64,000 bases of DNA from Prevotella sp. (GTDB taxonomy: Bacteria; Bacteroidota; Bacteroidia; Bacteroidales; Bacteroidaceae). The position numbers and the translations under genes are program-made. Below the pieces are notes generated by a model. The model was not told the DNA's origin, made no database searches, and saw only the letters and a list, made by a program, of their open reading frames with translations. Below, one piece after another: positions 1 to 7,324 of this stretch; position 1 is the first letter of the stretch; every line of letters starts with the position of its first letter. The stretch is from the NCBI GenBank assembly GCA_016291495.1, contig JAEEXI010000015.1:1-64000 (forward strand), in the 5' to 3' direction.

Positions 1-53
1 GCTTGTTTTAAGCGGTTGCAGGGCCAACTCCTGCGATTGACAACCTTGCGTTG
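1..53. other. Left edge, no gene seen
   Basis: No coding frame or second tRNA could be supported here. Read on the minus strand, downstream of the tRNA, the bases can fold into an imperfect hairpin (GCAGG / CCTGC with flanking GGTT / AACC). It could be a 3' processing or termination signal for the tRNA transcript, but it has no T-run. Confidence 0.3.
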
Positions 54-126
54 TCGGGATGAGGCGACTCGAACGCCCGACCCCTACGTCCCGAACGTAG
101 TGCGCTACCAACTGCGCTACATCCCG
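54..126 (-). tRNA. tRNA-Pro, anticodon CGG
   Basis: Read on the minus strand this 73-nt stretch folds as a full cloverleaf. The acceptor stem is CGGGATG/CATCCCG with discriminator A, the D arm is GCGC-AGTTGGTA-GCGC, the anticodon stem is CTACG/CGTAG around loop TTCGGGA, and the T arm carries TTCGAGT. The anticodon CGG reads proline codon CCG. The 3' CCA is not encoded. A TACCTTTG promoter box lies 30 nt upstream. Confidence 0.93.
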
Positions 127-155
127 ATTTGCAATCGATTTCGAAAAATCGACTG

Positions 156-163
156 CAAAGGTA
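156..163 (-). promoter_or_regulatory. -7 promoter box for tRNA-Pro
   Basis: The minus strand reads TACCTTTG, matching the Bacteroidota -7 consensus TAnnTTTG, about 30 nt upstream of the mature tRNA 5' end. No clear -33 TTTG was found. Confidence 0.6.
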
Positions 164-225
164 ACACAATTAATCGAGAATGGCGCATCGGGGACTGTTT
201 ATTTTTCCGTTTTTAACATTTCGGG

Positions 226-2241
226 TTACTTGTTCCTCTTGATAAACGTGGTATAGACGTCACAGTTGGATACCACAGCACTGGGATGGTTGCCGTTGGC
301 TTTCTCGAACTGCTCCAAGGCGAGCAGAGCCTTGAACTGGTCTGACTGCGGGCGATAGACAATCTCGAAACGGGAGTTCTCTTCGCTCCATACGGACTCA
401 TACCACGGGGTGGGGTTGAGATAGAAGTAACAACTGCCGAAGAGGGCTTTTTCCTTCAGTACGGGGTCCTTGGTCTGGCTGGCTTTCTGCAGCAGTTGCT
501 TGGCAATCAGTCCGAAGTTCGCCTCGTTAACCTCCACGGAATCGGTACAACTCTTGCTATAGCGGGTGAGATACCAGCAGTCGCCGGAATAGGATGCCTG
601 TGCATAGCGGATGGCGAGGTCGTAGTAACGCTGGTACTGTGCCTGACCTTTCAGGATGGCAGCCTCTTTCTCCATCGCCAGCATCTCCTTGGCGAAGTCG
701 AGCTTGTAGTTGCTCTTCAGCTTGTGCTTCTCGTTGCTGTATTCTACCTCGTCACTCAGCCACTGACGCGTAATCCACGGTTCGATGGTCCATGTACGGT
801 TGACGGCATAGACGACCTGTGTCTGTTCCGCCATATAGGATACAGGAACCTGCTGCAGCCAGTTGATGGCCTGCTCCCACTGGCAGACACGCAGGTGCTT
901 GGTACCAATCAGTTCATACATTTGTGTAGGACTGATCTTCATCTGGCCCTTCAGATACTCGTCCAGTTCGTTGTCGGAAGGCGACTTCGTATAGGTGAAG
1001 AAATCTTCCAGGCGTTCTACTTTCATCGAGTTGATGCGACCTTCAAAGGCATAGTTGGTAGTGACGTTAAGCAGGGCGTTGGTCGTGAAGTCACGTCCGG
1101 CATGGTCGTATTTGTCGACAAGCTGTTGGTTGACGGTACGTGTCAGCGCTCCGCTCTTGAAGCCCTCGAAAGGTTCTGCGCCGCCGTTGATCCATTGCAA
1201 CTCACTGGTTAACCAGGAGTCAAAGGCTTTGTTCAGTGGAGCCACGTCCGACTTGATATAGAAATGGATGACACGGGCACTGGTCTTTGCCCATTCCGTA
1301 CCGTCCATGTTGAGTGCCTGTTGGATATCATCATAGCCCTGTTTCTTCTGTCCGAAGAGATATTCCAGCCAGCTCTGCGCGGCTTTCCACATGGCGGGGT
1401 TGTTGGTCTTGCCCTCTCTCACCACCTGTCCGGCAAACTGGGCCATCTGCAGGGCTTCTTCCTTCTTGATGTCACGAACGAAGAGCTTACCCTCAAGGTC
1501 CTGGTCAATGGCCTCCTGAGCGTTATTCACGAAGTCCTGCAGCAGGAAGGGCAGCACACCAGCATTCGGGTCGCGCTGATACTCCTGGCGGATGGCAGTG
1601 AACGAACGGCGTTTGTAGAACTGGGTCATCAGACTGTTGTAGTCGCCCATCTCCGCAAACAGTTCTCCTGCTTTTGCGTCCTGCCCCGTCTTATACAGGG
1701 CTCCGGCATAGATATTCTTCATCATGTCCTTATAGACTGTCTCAATGAACTGGCTGGCGGTGTTCTCCCAGAACGTGACATTGTCGCGGTTCAGTCCGAG
1801 CACCATGTTACAGCGCATATAGAGCAGGGCATGCTGGGAGCGTAGCTTTGACTTGATTTTGCTGAGGGCATAGGCCTGAACGTCACGGAGCGTCTGGTTG
1901 CGCTTGGCGAGTTCCTCCTTGGTAGGATACTTCCACGAGTCGTCCCTGACACTGGAGCATACATCAAGGTAGCGTTTCAGGTTCTTGACATAGCTGACCA
2001 TCAGGGCGTCGTTCTTCTTCTGGGCAGCCTTGATGATTTCGTCGGCATCGAACCAGTAATAGTCCTGGTTGAGTCCAAGATAGGCTTTCCAGTTGTCGCG
2101 TGTGATTTTGTCGACACGCTCACTGAATTCATTACTGTCGTACATACGGAACAGGTAGATGTTGTCCGTTCCATACCAGCCACATGCCATTATCGGCAGA
2201 CTGAGCACGACAAGCAGACTAATGAGAATAGATCTTTTCAT
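226..2241 (-). CDS. Large predicted lipoprotein of unknown function
   Basis: A 671-residue protein that I do not recognise. The N-terminus has basic residues, a hydrophobic stretch and IMAC with the cysteine at residue 20, which fits a lipoprotein signal and places the protein in the cell envelope. The rest is soluble, rich in Tyr, Trp, Gln and Lys, and reads as helical, TPR-like repeats. The start ATG overlaps the end of the upstream lipoprotein gene by 23 bp, so the two are translationally coupled and probably act together. Both follow murF, which hints at an envelope role, but that is inference. The gene ends about 100 bp before the tRNA-Pro. Confidence 0.75.
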   Translation of the reverse strand: MKRSILISLLVVLSLPIMACGWYGTDNIYLFRMYDSNEFSERVDKITRDNWKAYLGLNQDYYWFDADEIIKAAQKKNDALMVSYVKNLKRYLDVCSSVRDDSWKYPTKEELAKRNQTLRDVQAYALSKIKSKLRSQHALLYMRCNMVLGLNRDNVTFWENTASQFIETVYKDMMKNIYAGALYKTGQDAKAGELFAEMGDYNSLMTQFYKRRSFTAIRQEYQRDPNAGVLPFLLQDFVNNAQEAIDQDLEGKLFVRDIKKEEALQMAQFAGQVVREGKTNNPAMWKAAQSWLEYLFGQKKQGYDDIQQALNMDGTEWAKTSARVIHFYIKSDVAPLNKAFDSWLTSELQWINGGAEPFEGFKSGALTRTVNQQLVDKYDHAGRDFTTNALLNVTTNYAFEGRINSMKVERLEDFFTYTKSPSDNELDEYLKGQMKISPTQMYELIGTKHLRVCQWEQAINWLQQVPVSYMAEQTQVVYAVNRTWTIEPWITRQWLSDEVEYSNEKHKLKSNYKLDFAKEMLAMEKEAAILKGQAQYQRYYDLAIRYAQASYSGDCWYLTRYSKSCTDSVEVNEANFGLIAKQLLQKASQTKDPVLKEKALFGSCYFYLNPTPWYESVWSEENSRFEIVYRPQSDQFKALLALEQFEKANGNHPSAVVSNCDVYTTFIKRNK

Positions 2242-3103
2242 AGGTTTCTGGTTTGTATCTGTTAATATTATCTGTTTCTAAATCGTAGGTGAGGATGGCG
2301 CGCTTCAGTTCCGGGCGCTCCTTCTCTACGGCATTTTTGACTTTGAGAATTTCCTCTGCGGTAGCGACGTGGTCGATATCCACTCCATGGATGATACGGT
2401 GCCAGAGGAAGACGGGATAGGCGGCAGCCAAAGGCAGGTCGTAGCCTTCGAGGTGCCGCAGGTAAGGTGCTACGTCACGCATGTCGAGGATGGGGTTACG
2501 CTCCATGAACTTCATGGGGTGGCCTGTGTTATAGAGCATCAGGACACCATAGTCGACGGGCGGCACCTTCATCGACAGCTGGTGCAGGCGGATGGTGGTG
2601 GAGAGACGCATGCCATGTGCTTTTGCCTCTTTTCGGACCTCCTCCAGAAACGCATAGTAGTGCATACGGCTCCGTGCCGTATAGTCACAGTCTATCTGTA
2701 TCTCCTTCACCCCTTTGATATCGTTGGTCTCGTTCATCTGTACGATGCGGTCGACGAGTTTTTTAGCAAGTCCCTCGGGCTTCTGGTGCATGCAGTTCTC
2801 CACAATAAAGACGGTCGGTATCAATTCGATATTCTGGGGTAGTGTGTCGCTGAACCGGAGGGTGGCATTAGGCATAGGACCTAGGCTGTCGCTCATGACC
2901 ACATCGAAATAACGGCAATATACCTTATTGATATGATACTGCTTCAGGAAGGCACGTTCTGTGGAGTCGAGCCGTAAGTCCGTGCGCCAGTAATAGACGG
3001 CATTGCCTTCTTCTAACTCGGCTATACCTTTCTGCTTGCTGCATCCTGCCGTCAGCAGGCACAGCAACAGCCCTATCCATATGATGTTTCTTTTAATGCT
3101 CAA
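2219..3103 (-). CDS. Predicted lipoprotein, TIM-barrel-like, unknown function
   Basis: A 294-residue protein with a clear lipoprotein signal (LLTAGC, Cys21). The mature part has alternating strands and helices, with motifs such as YYWRTDLRLD near the start and EIQIDCDYTARSR in the middle. This resembles small TIM-barrel proteins of the DUF3142 type, a low-confidence guess. The start codon is TTG at 3101-3103. An in-frame TGA lies just upstream and no ATG is suitably placed. The TTG sits inside a 7-bp repeat array that fills the 24-bp gap after murF. The downstream 671-residue lipoprotein overlaps it by 23 bp. Confidence 0.75.
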   Translation of the reverse strand: MSIKRNIIWIGLLLCLLTAGCSKQKGIAELEEGNAVYYWRTDLRLDSTERAFLKQYHINKVYCRYFDVVMSDSLGPMPNATLRFSDTLPQNIELIPTVFIVENCMHQKPEGLAKKLVDRIVQMNETNDIKGVKEIQIDCDYTARSRMHYYAFLEEVRKEAKAHGMRLSTTIRLHQLSMKVPPVDYGVLMLYNTGHPMKFMERNPILDMRDVAPYLRHLEGYDLPLAAAYPVFLWHRIIHGVDIDHVATAEEILKVKNAVEKERPELKRAILTYDLETDNINRYKPETYEKIYSH

Positions 3104-3128
3104 TGTTCAATGGTCAATGTTCAATGAT
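3101..3128. repeat. 7-bp repeat array between murF and lipoprotein
   Basis: Four tandem heptads of the form CAATGNT (CAATGTT, CAATGGT, CAATGTT, CAATGAT) fill the whole gap between the murF stop and the TTG start of the next gene. The start codon itself is part of the array. Confidence 0.85.
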
Positions 3129-4471
3129 TATAGCAGTTCGGGCAACTGGAAGAGTTTATTACTGTTCGATCCTTTGATGAGAATATATTTGCCGGTTAGC
3201 GTCTGGCGGTTAGCGGTTATCGCTTCTTTGACTTCCTCGACGTCTTTGAACTTGCGGAAGTTACATGGGATGTCTTGGAACTCATCACCTACCAGCCATA
3301 CTTCCTCGAAGTCGGCAGCGGTCAGCATATCGACGACCTTCTGGTGCTCCTCATCGACGACATCACCTAACTCTCCCATCTTTCCGATAATCGCCATCTT
3401 ATGTGGGACCTCCATCAGTTTGAAGTTGTCGATGGCGGCCTTCATGCTTGTCGGATTGGCATTATAGGCATCCACAACGAGGTGGTTATGCTCCGTAACG
3501 GTCATCTGACTGCGGTTGTTCGATGGGATATAGTTGGCTAACGCATGGTTGATCTGCTCAAACGGTACGTTATTGACATAGCCGATGGTAATGGCTGCCA
3601 GCATGTTGTCGAGGTTATAGGCTCCGATGAGGTGCGTCTGAACCTCCATCCACTCACTCTGATAGCCAGCCTCATGGTCTTGTTCACGCCAGCGGAACTT
3701 GAGGAAGGGGGCGCAACTGACGACTTCGCCATGAATGAGGATGTCGTTCGAGTCGCTCTGGCCATAATAATAGATGTCGGCAAGTCCGTTGGTCATCTTC
3801 ATCAGGTGTTCGTTGTCACGATTGACGAAGACAGGACACTCATGGTCTCTCAGGAAGTCATACAGTTCTCCTTTCGTTTTGCAGACGCCTTCAAAGGAAC
3901 CGAAGCCTAGCAGGTGGGCGCGTCCTACGTTGGTGATGAGTCCACTGGTCGGCTCTGCCGTCTCTACCAATGTCTTGATGTCACCAGGATGCGAGGCACC
4001 CATCTCTACGACGGCAATGTCGTAATCTTCGTTGAGGCGGAACAGCGTCTTAGGTACTCCTACGTCGTTGTTGAAGTTTCCCTCTGTGGCCATCACGTTA
4101 TAGCATTCAGAAAGGACGGCACGGATGAGTTCCTTCGTCGTCGTCTTGCCGTTTGTTCCTGTGATGCCAATCACGGGGATGTCGAACTGGCGACGATGTT
4201 CCCGTGCCAGGTCTTTGTAGGTTTGCAGACAGTCGTCGACGAGGATAAGGCGTTGCTTTAGACGTTCTGGATTATCTAGATGTTCTAGAACATCTGGCTC
4301 ATCTATGATGGCATAGGCACACCCCTTTTCGAGGGCTGCCTCTGCGAATTTGTTACCATCAAACGACTCACCTTTCAGTGCCAGGAAGATGCTGTCCTTA
4401 GGGCAGTCACGCGAGTCTGTCGTGATGCACGGATGCTGCTGGTAAAGTTTATAGAGTTCCTTAATATCCAT
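3128..4471 (-). CDS. murF: UDP-N-acetylmuramoyl-tripeptide--D-Ala-D-Ala ligase
   Basis: MurF adds the D-Ala-D-Ala dipeptide to UDP-MurNAc-tripeptide in cytoplasmic peptidoglycan synthesis. The 447-residue product shows the Mur-ligase ATP loop GITGTNGKTTTKE at about 102-114, an N-terminal substrate domain with TTDSR, and the central VVEMGASHPGDI motif. The ATG at 4471 starts MDIKELYKLY, like the family. A longer frame would begin upstream of the promoter box. Two tandem-repeat arrays lie in frame: nonamers encoding about residues 58-72 and heptads encoding a stretch near the C-terminus. Ddl, which makes the substrate dipeptide, is encoded at 17.6 kb. murF is divergent from folP. Confidence 0.96.
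   Translation of the reverse strand: MDIKELYKLYQQHPCITTDSRDCPKDSIFLALKGESFDGNKFAEAALEKGCAYAIIDEPDVLEHLDNPERLKQRLILVDDCLQTYKDLAREHRRQFDIPVIGITGTNGKTTTKELIRAVLSECYNVMATEGNFNNDVGVPKTLFRLNEDYDIAVVEMGASHPGDIKTLVETAEPTSGLITNVGRAHLLGFGSFEGVCKTKGELYDFLRDHECPVFVNRDNEHLMKMTNGLADIYYYGQSDSNDILIHGEVVSCAPFLKFRWREQDHEAGYQSEWMEVQTHLIGAYNLDNMLAAITIGYVNNVPFEQINHALANYIPSNNRSQMTVTEHNHLVVDAYNANPTSMKAAIDNFKLMEVPHKMAIIGKMGELGDVVDEEHQKVVDMLTAADFEEVWLVGDEFQDIPCNFRKFKDVEEVKEAITANRQTLTGKYILIKGSNSNKLFQLPELL
3193..3227. repeat. 7-bp repeat array inside murF 3' part
   Basis: Five heptads related to CGGTTAG run in frame through the murF coding region and encode the region around EAITANRQTLTGK. The words resemble the CCGTTAA/CCAATAA heptads in the lpxH-sufT spacer. 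Confidence 0.75.
4253..4297. repeat. 9-bp repeat array inside murF
   Basis: On the coding strand five nonamers related to CTAGATAAT (CCAGATGTT, CTAGAACAT, CTAGATAAT, CCAGAACGT, CTAAAGCAA) are in frame and encode the segment around PDVLEHLDNPERLKQ. The exact nonamer CTAGATAAT recurs in the acyltransferase gene at 19636. Confidence 0.75.
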
Positions 4472-4490
4472 TTTTATAGTTTTTATGGCA

Positions 4491-4498
4491 CAAAGGTA
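4491..4498 (-). promoter_or_regulatory. -7 promoter box for murF
   Basis: The minus strand reads TACCTTTG, 19 nt before the murF ATG at 4471. It rules out the longer possible murF start. No standard -33 element is seen at the usual spacing. Confidence 0.65.
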
Positions 4499-4511
4499 TA
4501 AAATATTTCTC

Positions 4512-4539
4512 AATTCTTAATTCATAATTCTTAATTTAT
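4512..4539. repeat. 7-bp repeat array between murF and folP promoters
   Basis: Four heptads related to AATTCTT (AATTCTT, AATTCAT, AATTCTT, AATTTAT) lie in the divergent region, ending just before the folP -7 box. Confidence 0.8.
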
Positions 4540-4542
4540 TTG

Positions 4543-4550
4543 TATCTTTG
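4543..4550 (+). promoter_or_regulatory. -7 promoter box for folP, likely leaderless
   Basis: TATCTTTG is followed by only 8 nt before the folP ATG at 4559. Transcription normally begins a few bases after this box, so the mRNA should start at or next to the ATG. Confidence 0.7.
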
Positions 4551-4558
4551 CAAAGATT

Positions 4559-5365
4559 ATGGAGTATACACTGAATTGTAACGGTAGGTTGTTGGACCTC
4601 AGTACACCACAGGTGATGGGTATCCTGAATGTGACACCCGACTCTTTCTATGCAGAAAGTCGTCAACAGACGGAGAAGGATATTGTTCTGCGTACTCAGC
4701 AGATTCTGCAGGAGGGAGCGAGTATCATTGATGTGGGAGCCTGTTCGACGCGTCCTGACAGCGAGCCTGCTACGGAAGCAGAAGAGATGGAGCGCTTGCG
4801 TTATGCGCTGGCCATTGTCCGCCGTGAGGCACCGGATGCCATAGTCAGTGTCGACACGTTCCGTCCTGCGGTGGCTCGTATGGCGGTGGAGGAATTTGGT
4901 GTAGATATCATCAACGATGTGTCGGAAGGTGCCGATGAAAAGATGTTCCGTACGGTGGCTCGTCTGGGTGTGCCCTATATCCTGATGTCTGTGCAGCCCA
5001 CCATGCGTGAGATGCTCCTACATTTTGCTCGTGAGGTGGATGAGTTACGTTCCTTGGGACAGAAAGATATTGTCCTCGATCCAGGTTTCGGTTTCGGTAA
5101 GACCTTGGAGCAGAATTATGAGGTGATGAACGGGTTGGAGCAGTTGGACATGCTGCATTTGCCGATACTGGTCGGTATCTCCCGCAAATCGATGATATAT
5201 AAGTTACTGCATACGGAACCTTCAGAAGCCTTGAACGGTACTACTGTACTGAACACGATTGCCTTGATGAAAGGTACCAGTATCTTGCGTGTCCATGATG
5301 TCAAAGAGGCGGTGGAAACAGTCATGTTAACCGCTAAATGCCAATCACTAATTGCTAATTGCTAA
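4559..5365 (+). CDS. folP: Dihydropteroate synthase
   Basis: FolP condenses p-aminobenzoate with dihydropterin pyrophosphate in folate synthesis and is the sulfonamide target. The 268-residue product has the family signatures MGILNVTPDSFY near the N-terminus, DVGACSTRPDS, DPGFGFGKT and VGISRKS. The start follows the -7 box by 8 nt, predicting a leaderless message. The last eleven or so residues (LTAKCQSLIANC) are encoded by a 7-bp repeat array that runs through the stop codon, so the tail is probably not conserved. cdaA begins 4 bp later; this folP-cdaA order is usual in Bacteroidota. Confidence 0.96.
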   Translation: MEYTLNCNGRLLDLSTPQVMGILNVTPDSFYAESRQQTEKDIVLRTQQILQEGASIIDVGACSTRPDSEPATEAEEMERLRYALAIVRREAPDAIVSVDTFRPAVARMAVEEFGVDIINDVSEGADEKMFRTVARLGVPYILMSVQPTMREMLLHFAREVDELRSLGQKDIVLDPGFGFGKTLEQNYEVMNGLEQLDMLHLPILVGISRKSMIYKLLHTEPSEALNGTTVLNTIALMKGTSILRVHDVKEAVETVMLTAKCQSLIANC

Positions 5366-5367
5366 GG
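5326..5367. repeat. 7-bp repeat array over the folP stop codon
   Basis: Six heptads related to GCTAATT (GTTAACC, GCTAAAT, GCCAATC, ACTAATT, GCTAATT, GCTAAGG) encode the folP C-terminus and stop and end 2 bp before the cdaA ATG. Confidence 0.85.
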
Positions 5368-5369
5368 AT

Positions 5370-6143
5370 ATGTTTTTTGATTTTGGAATAAAAGATATTA
5401 TCGATATTGTCCTCGTCGCCCTGATGTTGTATTACACCTATCGGTTGATGAAGGAATCACGTTCTCTGAATGTGTTCATGGGTATCCTGGTCTTTGTGGT
5501 ACTGTGGCTGATTGTATCACAGGTATTGGAGATGCGCTTGCTGGGATCGATTATGGACAAGCTGGTCAGTGTGGGTGTGATCGGTTTGATTGTCTTGTTC
5601 CAAGAGGATATCCGTAAATTCCTGTATAACTTGGGCGCTCATGAACGGATGCGTACCATAACCCGTTTGTTCGGGAAAGGCAAGTCTCATGATAAGGAGG
5701 GATTGAAACAGATTATCATGCCCATCGTGATGGCCTGTCTGAATATGAGTAAGCGTAAGGTTGGTGCATTGATTGTCTTGGAACGAAAAATGCCTTTGGA
5801 CGATATCGTAGCTACTGGTGAACGGATAGACGCCATGATTAGTCAACAGCTGATTGAGAATATCTTTTTCAAGAACTCCCCTTTGCATGACGGAGCGGTG
5901 ATTATTTCCCAAAAACGAATCAAGGCTGCGGGTTGTATTCTGCCCGTCAGTCATAATCTCGATATTCCCAAGGAACTTGGTCTTCGCCATCGTGCCGCTC
6001 TCGGTATTTCCCAGGAATCCGACTGTGTGGCTATCGTGGTGAGTGAGGAGACGGGTGGCATCACTGTCGCCATCAAGTCAGATTTGCAGATTCGTCTGTC
6101 AGCAGAGAATTTGGAGAGTATCCTGACCAAGGAAATGATGTAA
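5370..6143 (+). CDS. cdaA: Diadenylate cyclase, membrane-bound CdaA type
   Basis: The enzyme makes cyclic di-AMP from two ATP. The 257-residue product has three N-terminal membrane helices (about residues 8-80) followed by a DAC domain with the catalytic DGAVII and the ATP-binding RHRAALG motifs. The ATG at 5370 gives MFFDFGIKDIIDI, the usual Bacteroidota start. A start 18 nt earlier would overlap folP and is less likely. It is co-transcribed with folP. In this phylum cyclic di-AMP is tied to envelope and osmotic homeostasis, but nothing here shows the effectors. Confidence 0.95.
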   Translation: MFFDFGIKDIIDIVLVALMLYYTYRLMKESRSLNVFMGILVFVVLWLIVSQVLEMRLLGSIMDKLVSVGVIGLIVLFQEDIRKFLYNLGAHERMRTITRLFGKGKSHDKEGLKQIIMPIVMACLNMSKRKVGALIVLERKMPLDDIVATGERIDAMISQQLIENIFFKNSPLHDGAVIISQKRIKAAGCILPVSHNLDIPKELGLRHRAALGISQESDCVAIVVSEETGGITVAIKSDLQIRLSAENLESILTKEMM

Positions 6144-6190
6144 GTGGGAATGTGAAGCATCTAAAAGTTAAAAAATACCAAGGCGGTAGC

Positions 6191-6225
6191 AAATTCTTCA
6201 CTCTTCACTCTTCACTCTTCGCTAA
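6191..6225. repeat. 7-bp repeat array upstream of pta promoter
   Basis: Three perfect TCACTCT heptads flanked by degenerate ones (AAATTCT, TCGCTAA) end directly before the pta -7 box. Confidence 0.85.
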
Positions 6226-6231
6226 AATTCG

Positions 6232-6239
6232 TATCTTTG
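6232..6239 (+). promoter_or_regulatory. -7 promoter box for pta-ackA
   Basis: TATCTTTG lies 42 nt before the pta ATG at 6282. The position expected for the -33 element falls inside a heptad array. Confidence 0.65.
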
Positions 6240-6281
6240 CAGTTCAGTATATGTCTAAGAACTAATTGATAAAAACAAATT

Positions 6282-7292
6282 ATGGATTTATTAAGTCAAA
6301 TCGTAGCGCGTGCTCAGAGTAACAAGCAGCGCATCGTGCTCCCTGAAGCAGAAGAGGAGCGTACATTGTGTGCAGCCGACAAGGCTTTGGCTGATGGTCT
6401 TGCTGACATCATCCTGATTGGTAACCCCGCTAAGGTAGAGGCTCTGGCTAAGGAGAAGGGTCTGACCAATATTGGTAAGGCTACCCTCATCGACCCTGAG
6501 AACTATGACAAGAGCGAGGAACTGGCTGAGAAGCTGGCTGAGATTCGCAAGTCGAAGGGTATGACTATTGAGGAAGCTCGCAAGCTCGTTAAGAACCCAT
6601 TGTATTTGGGTTGTATGATTATCAAGACCGAAGGCGCCGATGGTCAGATCAGTGGTGCATTGTCAACTACTGGTGATACCCTGCGTCCTGCTCTGCAGAT
6701 CATCAAGTGTCAGCCTGGCATTACCTGCGTCAGCGGTGGTCTGCTGCTCATCTCTAAGCAGAAACAGTATGGTGAGGATGGCGTGCTCGTCGTTGGTGAC
6801 GTAGCTGTAACGCCTATGCCCGATGCTGCCCAGCTCTCTCAGATTGCTGTCTGCACCGCTCAGACGGCTAAGTCTGTTGCTGGTTTTGCTGACCCCAGAG
6901 TGGCTATGCTGAGCTTCTCGACGAAGGGTTCTGCCAAGCATGAGGTTTGTGACAAGGTGATCGAGGCTACCCGTCTGGCCAAGGAGATGGCTCCTGAGCT
7001 GAAGATTGACGGTGAGTTGCAGGCTGATGCCGCCCTCGTTCCTGGTGTTGGTGCCAAGAAGGCTCCTGGTTCTGACATCGCCGGTAAGGCCAATGTGCTG
7101 GTATTCCCCAACCTCGAGGTAGGTAATATCGGTTATAAGATGGTACAGCGTCTGGGCGATGCTATCGCTATCGGTCCTATCCTTCAGGGTATTGCACGTC
7201 CTGTCAATGACCTCTCTCGTGGTTGCTCTATCGATGACATCTACTACATGATTGCCATCACTGCTTGCCAGGCTATGGACGCAAAAAAATAA
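6282..7292 (+). CDS. pta: Phosphate acetyltransferase
   Basis: Pta converts acetyl-CoA and phosphate to acetyl phosphate, the first step of acetate formation. The 336-residue product is the short form, consisting of the PTA_PTB catalytic domain alone: RIVLPEAEEERTL near the N-terminus, DGQISGALSTTGDTLRPA, and GVGAKKAPGSDIAGKA followed by NVLVFPNLEVGNIGYK. Codon use is strongly biased, as expected of a highly expressed fermentation enzyme. It is paired with ackA; the 32-bp gap between them is made entirely of heptad repeats. Confidence 0.97.
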   Translation: MDLLSQIVARAQSNKQRIVLPEAEEERTLCAADKALADGLADIILIGNPAKVEALAKEKGLTNIGKATLIDPENYDKSEELAEKLAEIRKSKGMTIEEARKLVKNPLYLGCMIIKTEGADGQISGALSTTGDTLRPALQIIKCQPGITCVSGGLLLISKQKQYGEDGVLVVGDVAVTPMPDAAQLSQIAVCTAQTAKSVAGFADPRVAMLSFSTKGSAKHEVCDKVIEATRLAKEMAPELKIDGELQADAALVPGVGAKKAPGSDIAGKANVLVFPNLEVGNIGYKMVQRLGDAIAIGPILQGIARPVNDLSRGCSIDDIYYMIAITACQAMDAKK

Positions 7293-7324
7293 TTGATAAT
7301 TGATAATTGAAAATTGATAATTAT
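7290..7324. repeat. 7-bp repeat array forming the pta-ackA spacer
   Basis: Exactly five heptads (TAATTGA three times, AAATTGA, TAATTAT) start with the pta stop codon and end at the base before the ackA ATG. This is the cleanest example in the window. Confidence 0.92.

Noticed and set aside
1..53. A second tRNA at the left edge
   Set aside because: The bases give only an imperfect hairpin; no acceptor, D or T arm can be formed.
496..1212. 238-codon open frame on the plus strand
   Set aside because: It is antisense to the 671-residue lipoprotein, has no recognisable protein features and no promoter or start context.
6191..6225. Possible CRISPR-like array
   Set aside because: Units are 7 bp, contiguous and degenerate, with no spacers of constant length and no cas genes in the window.
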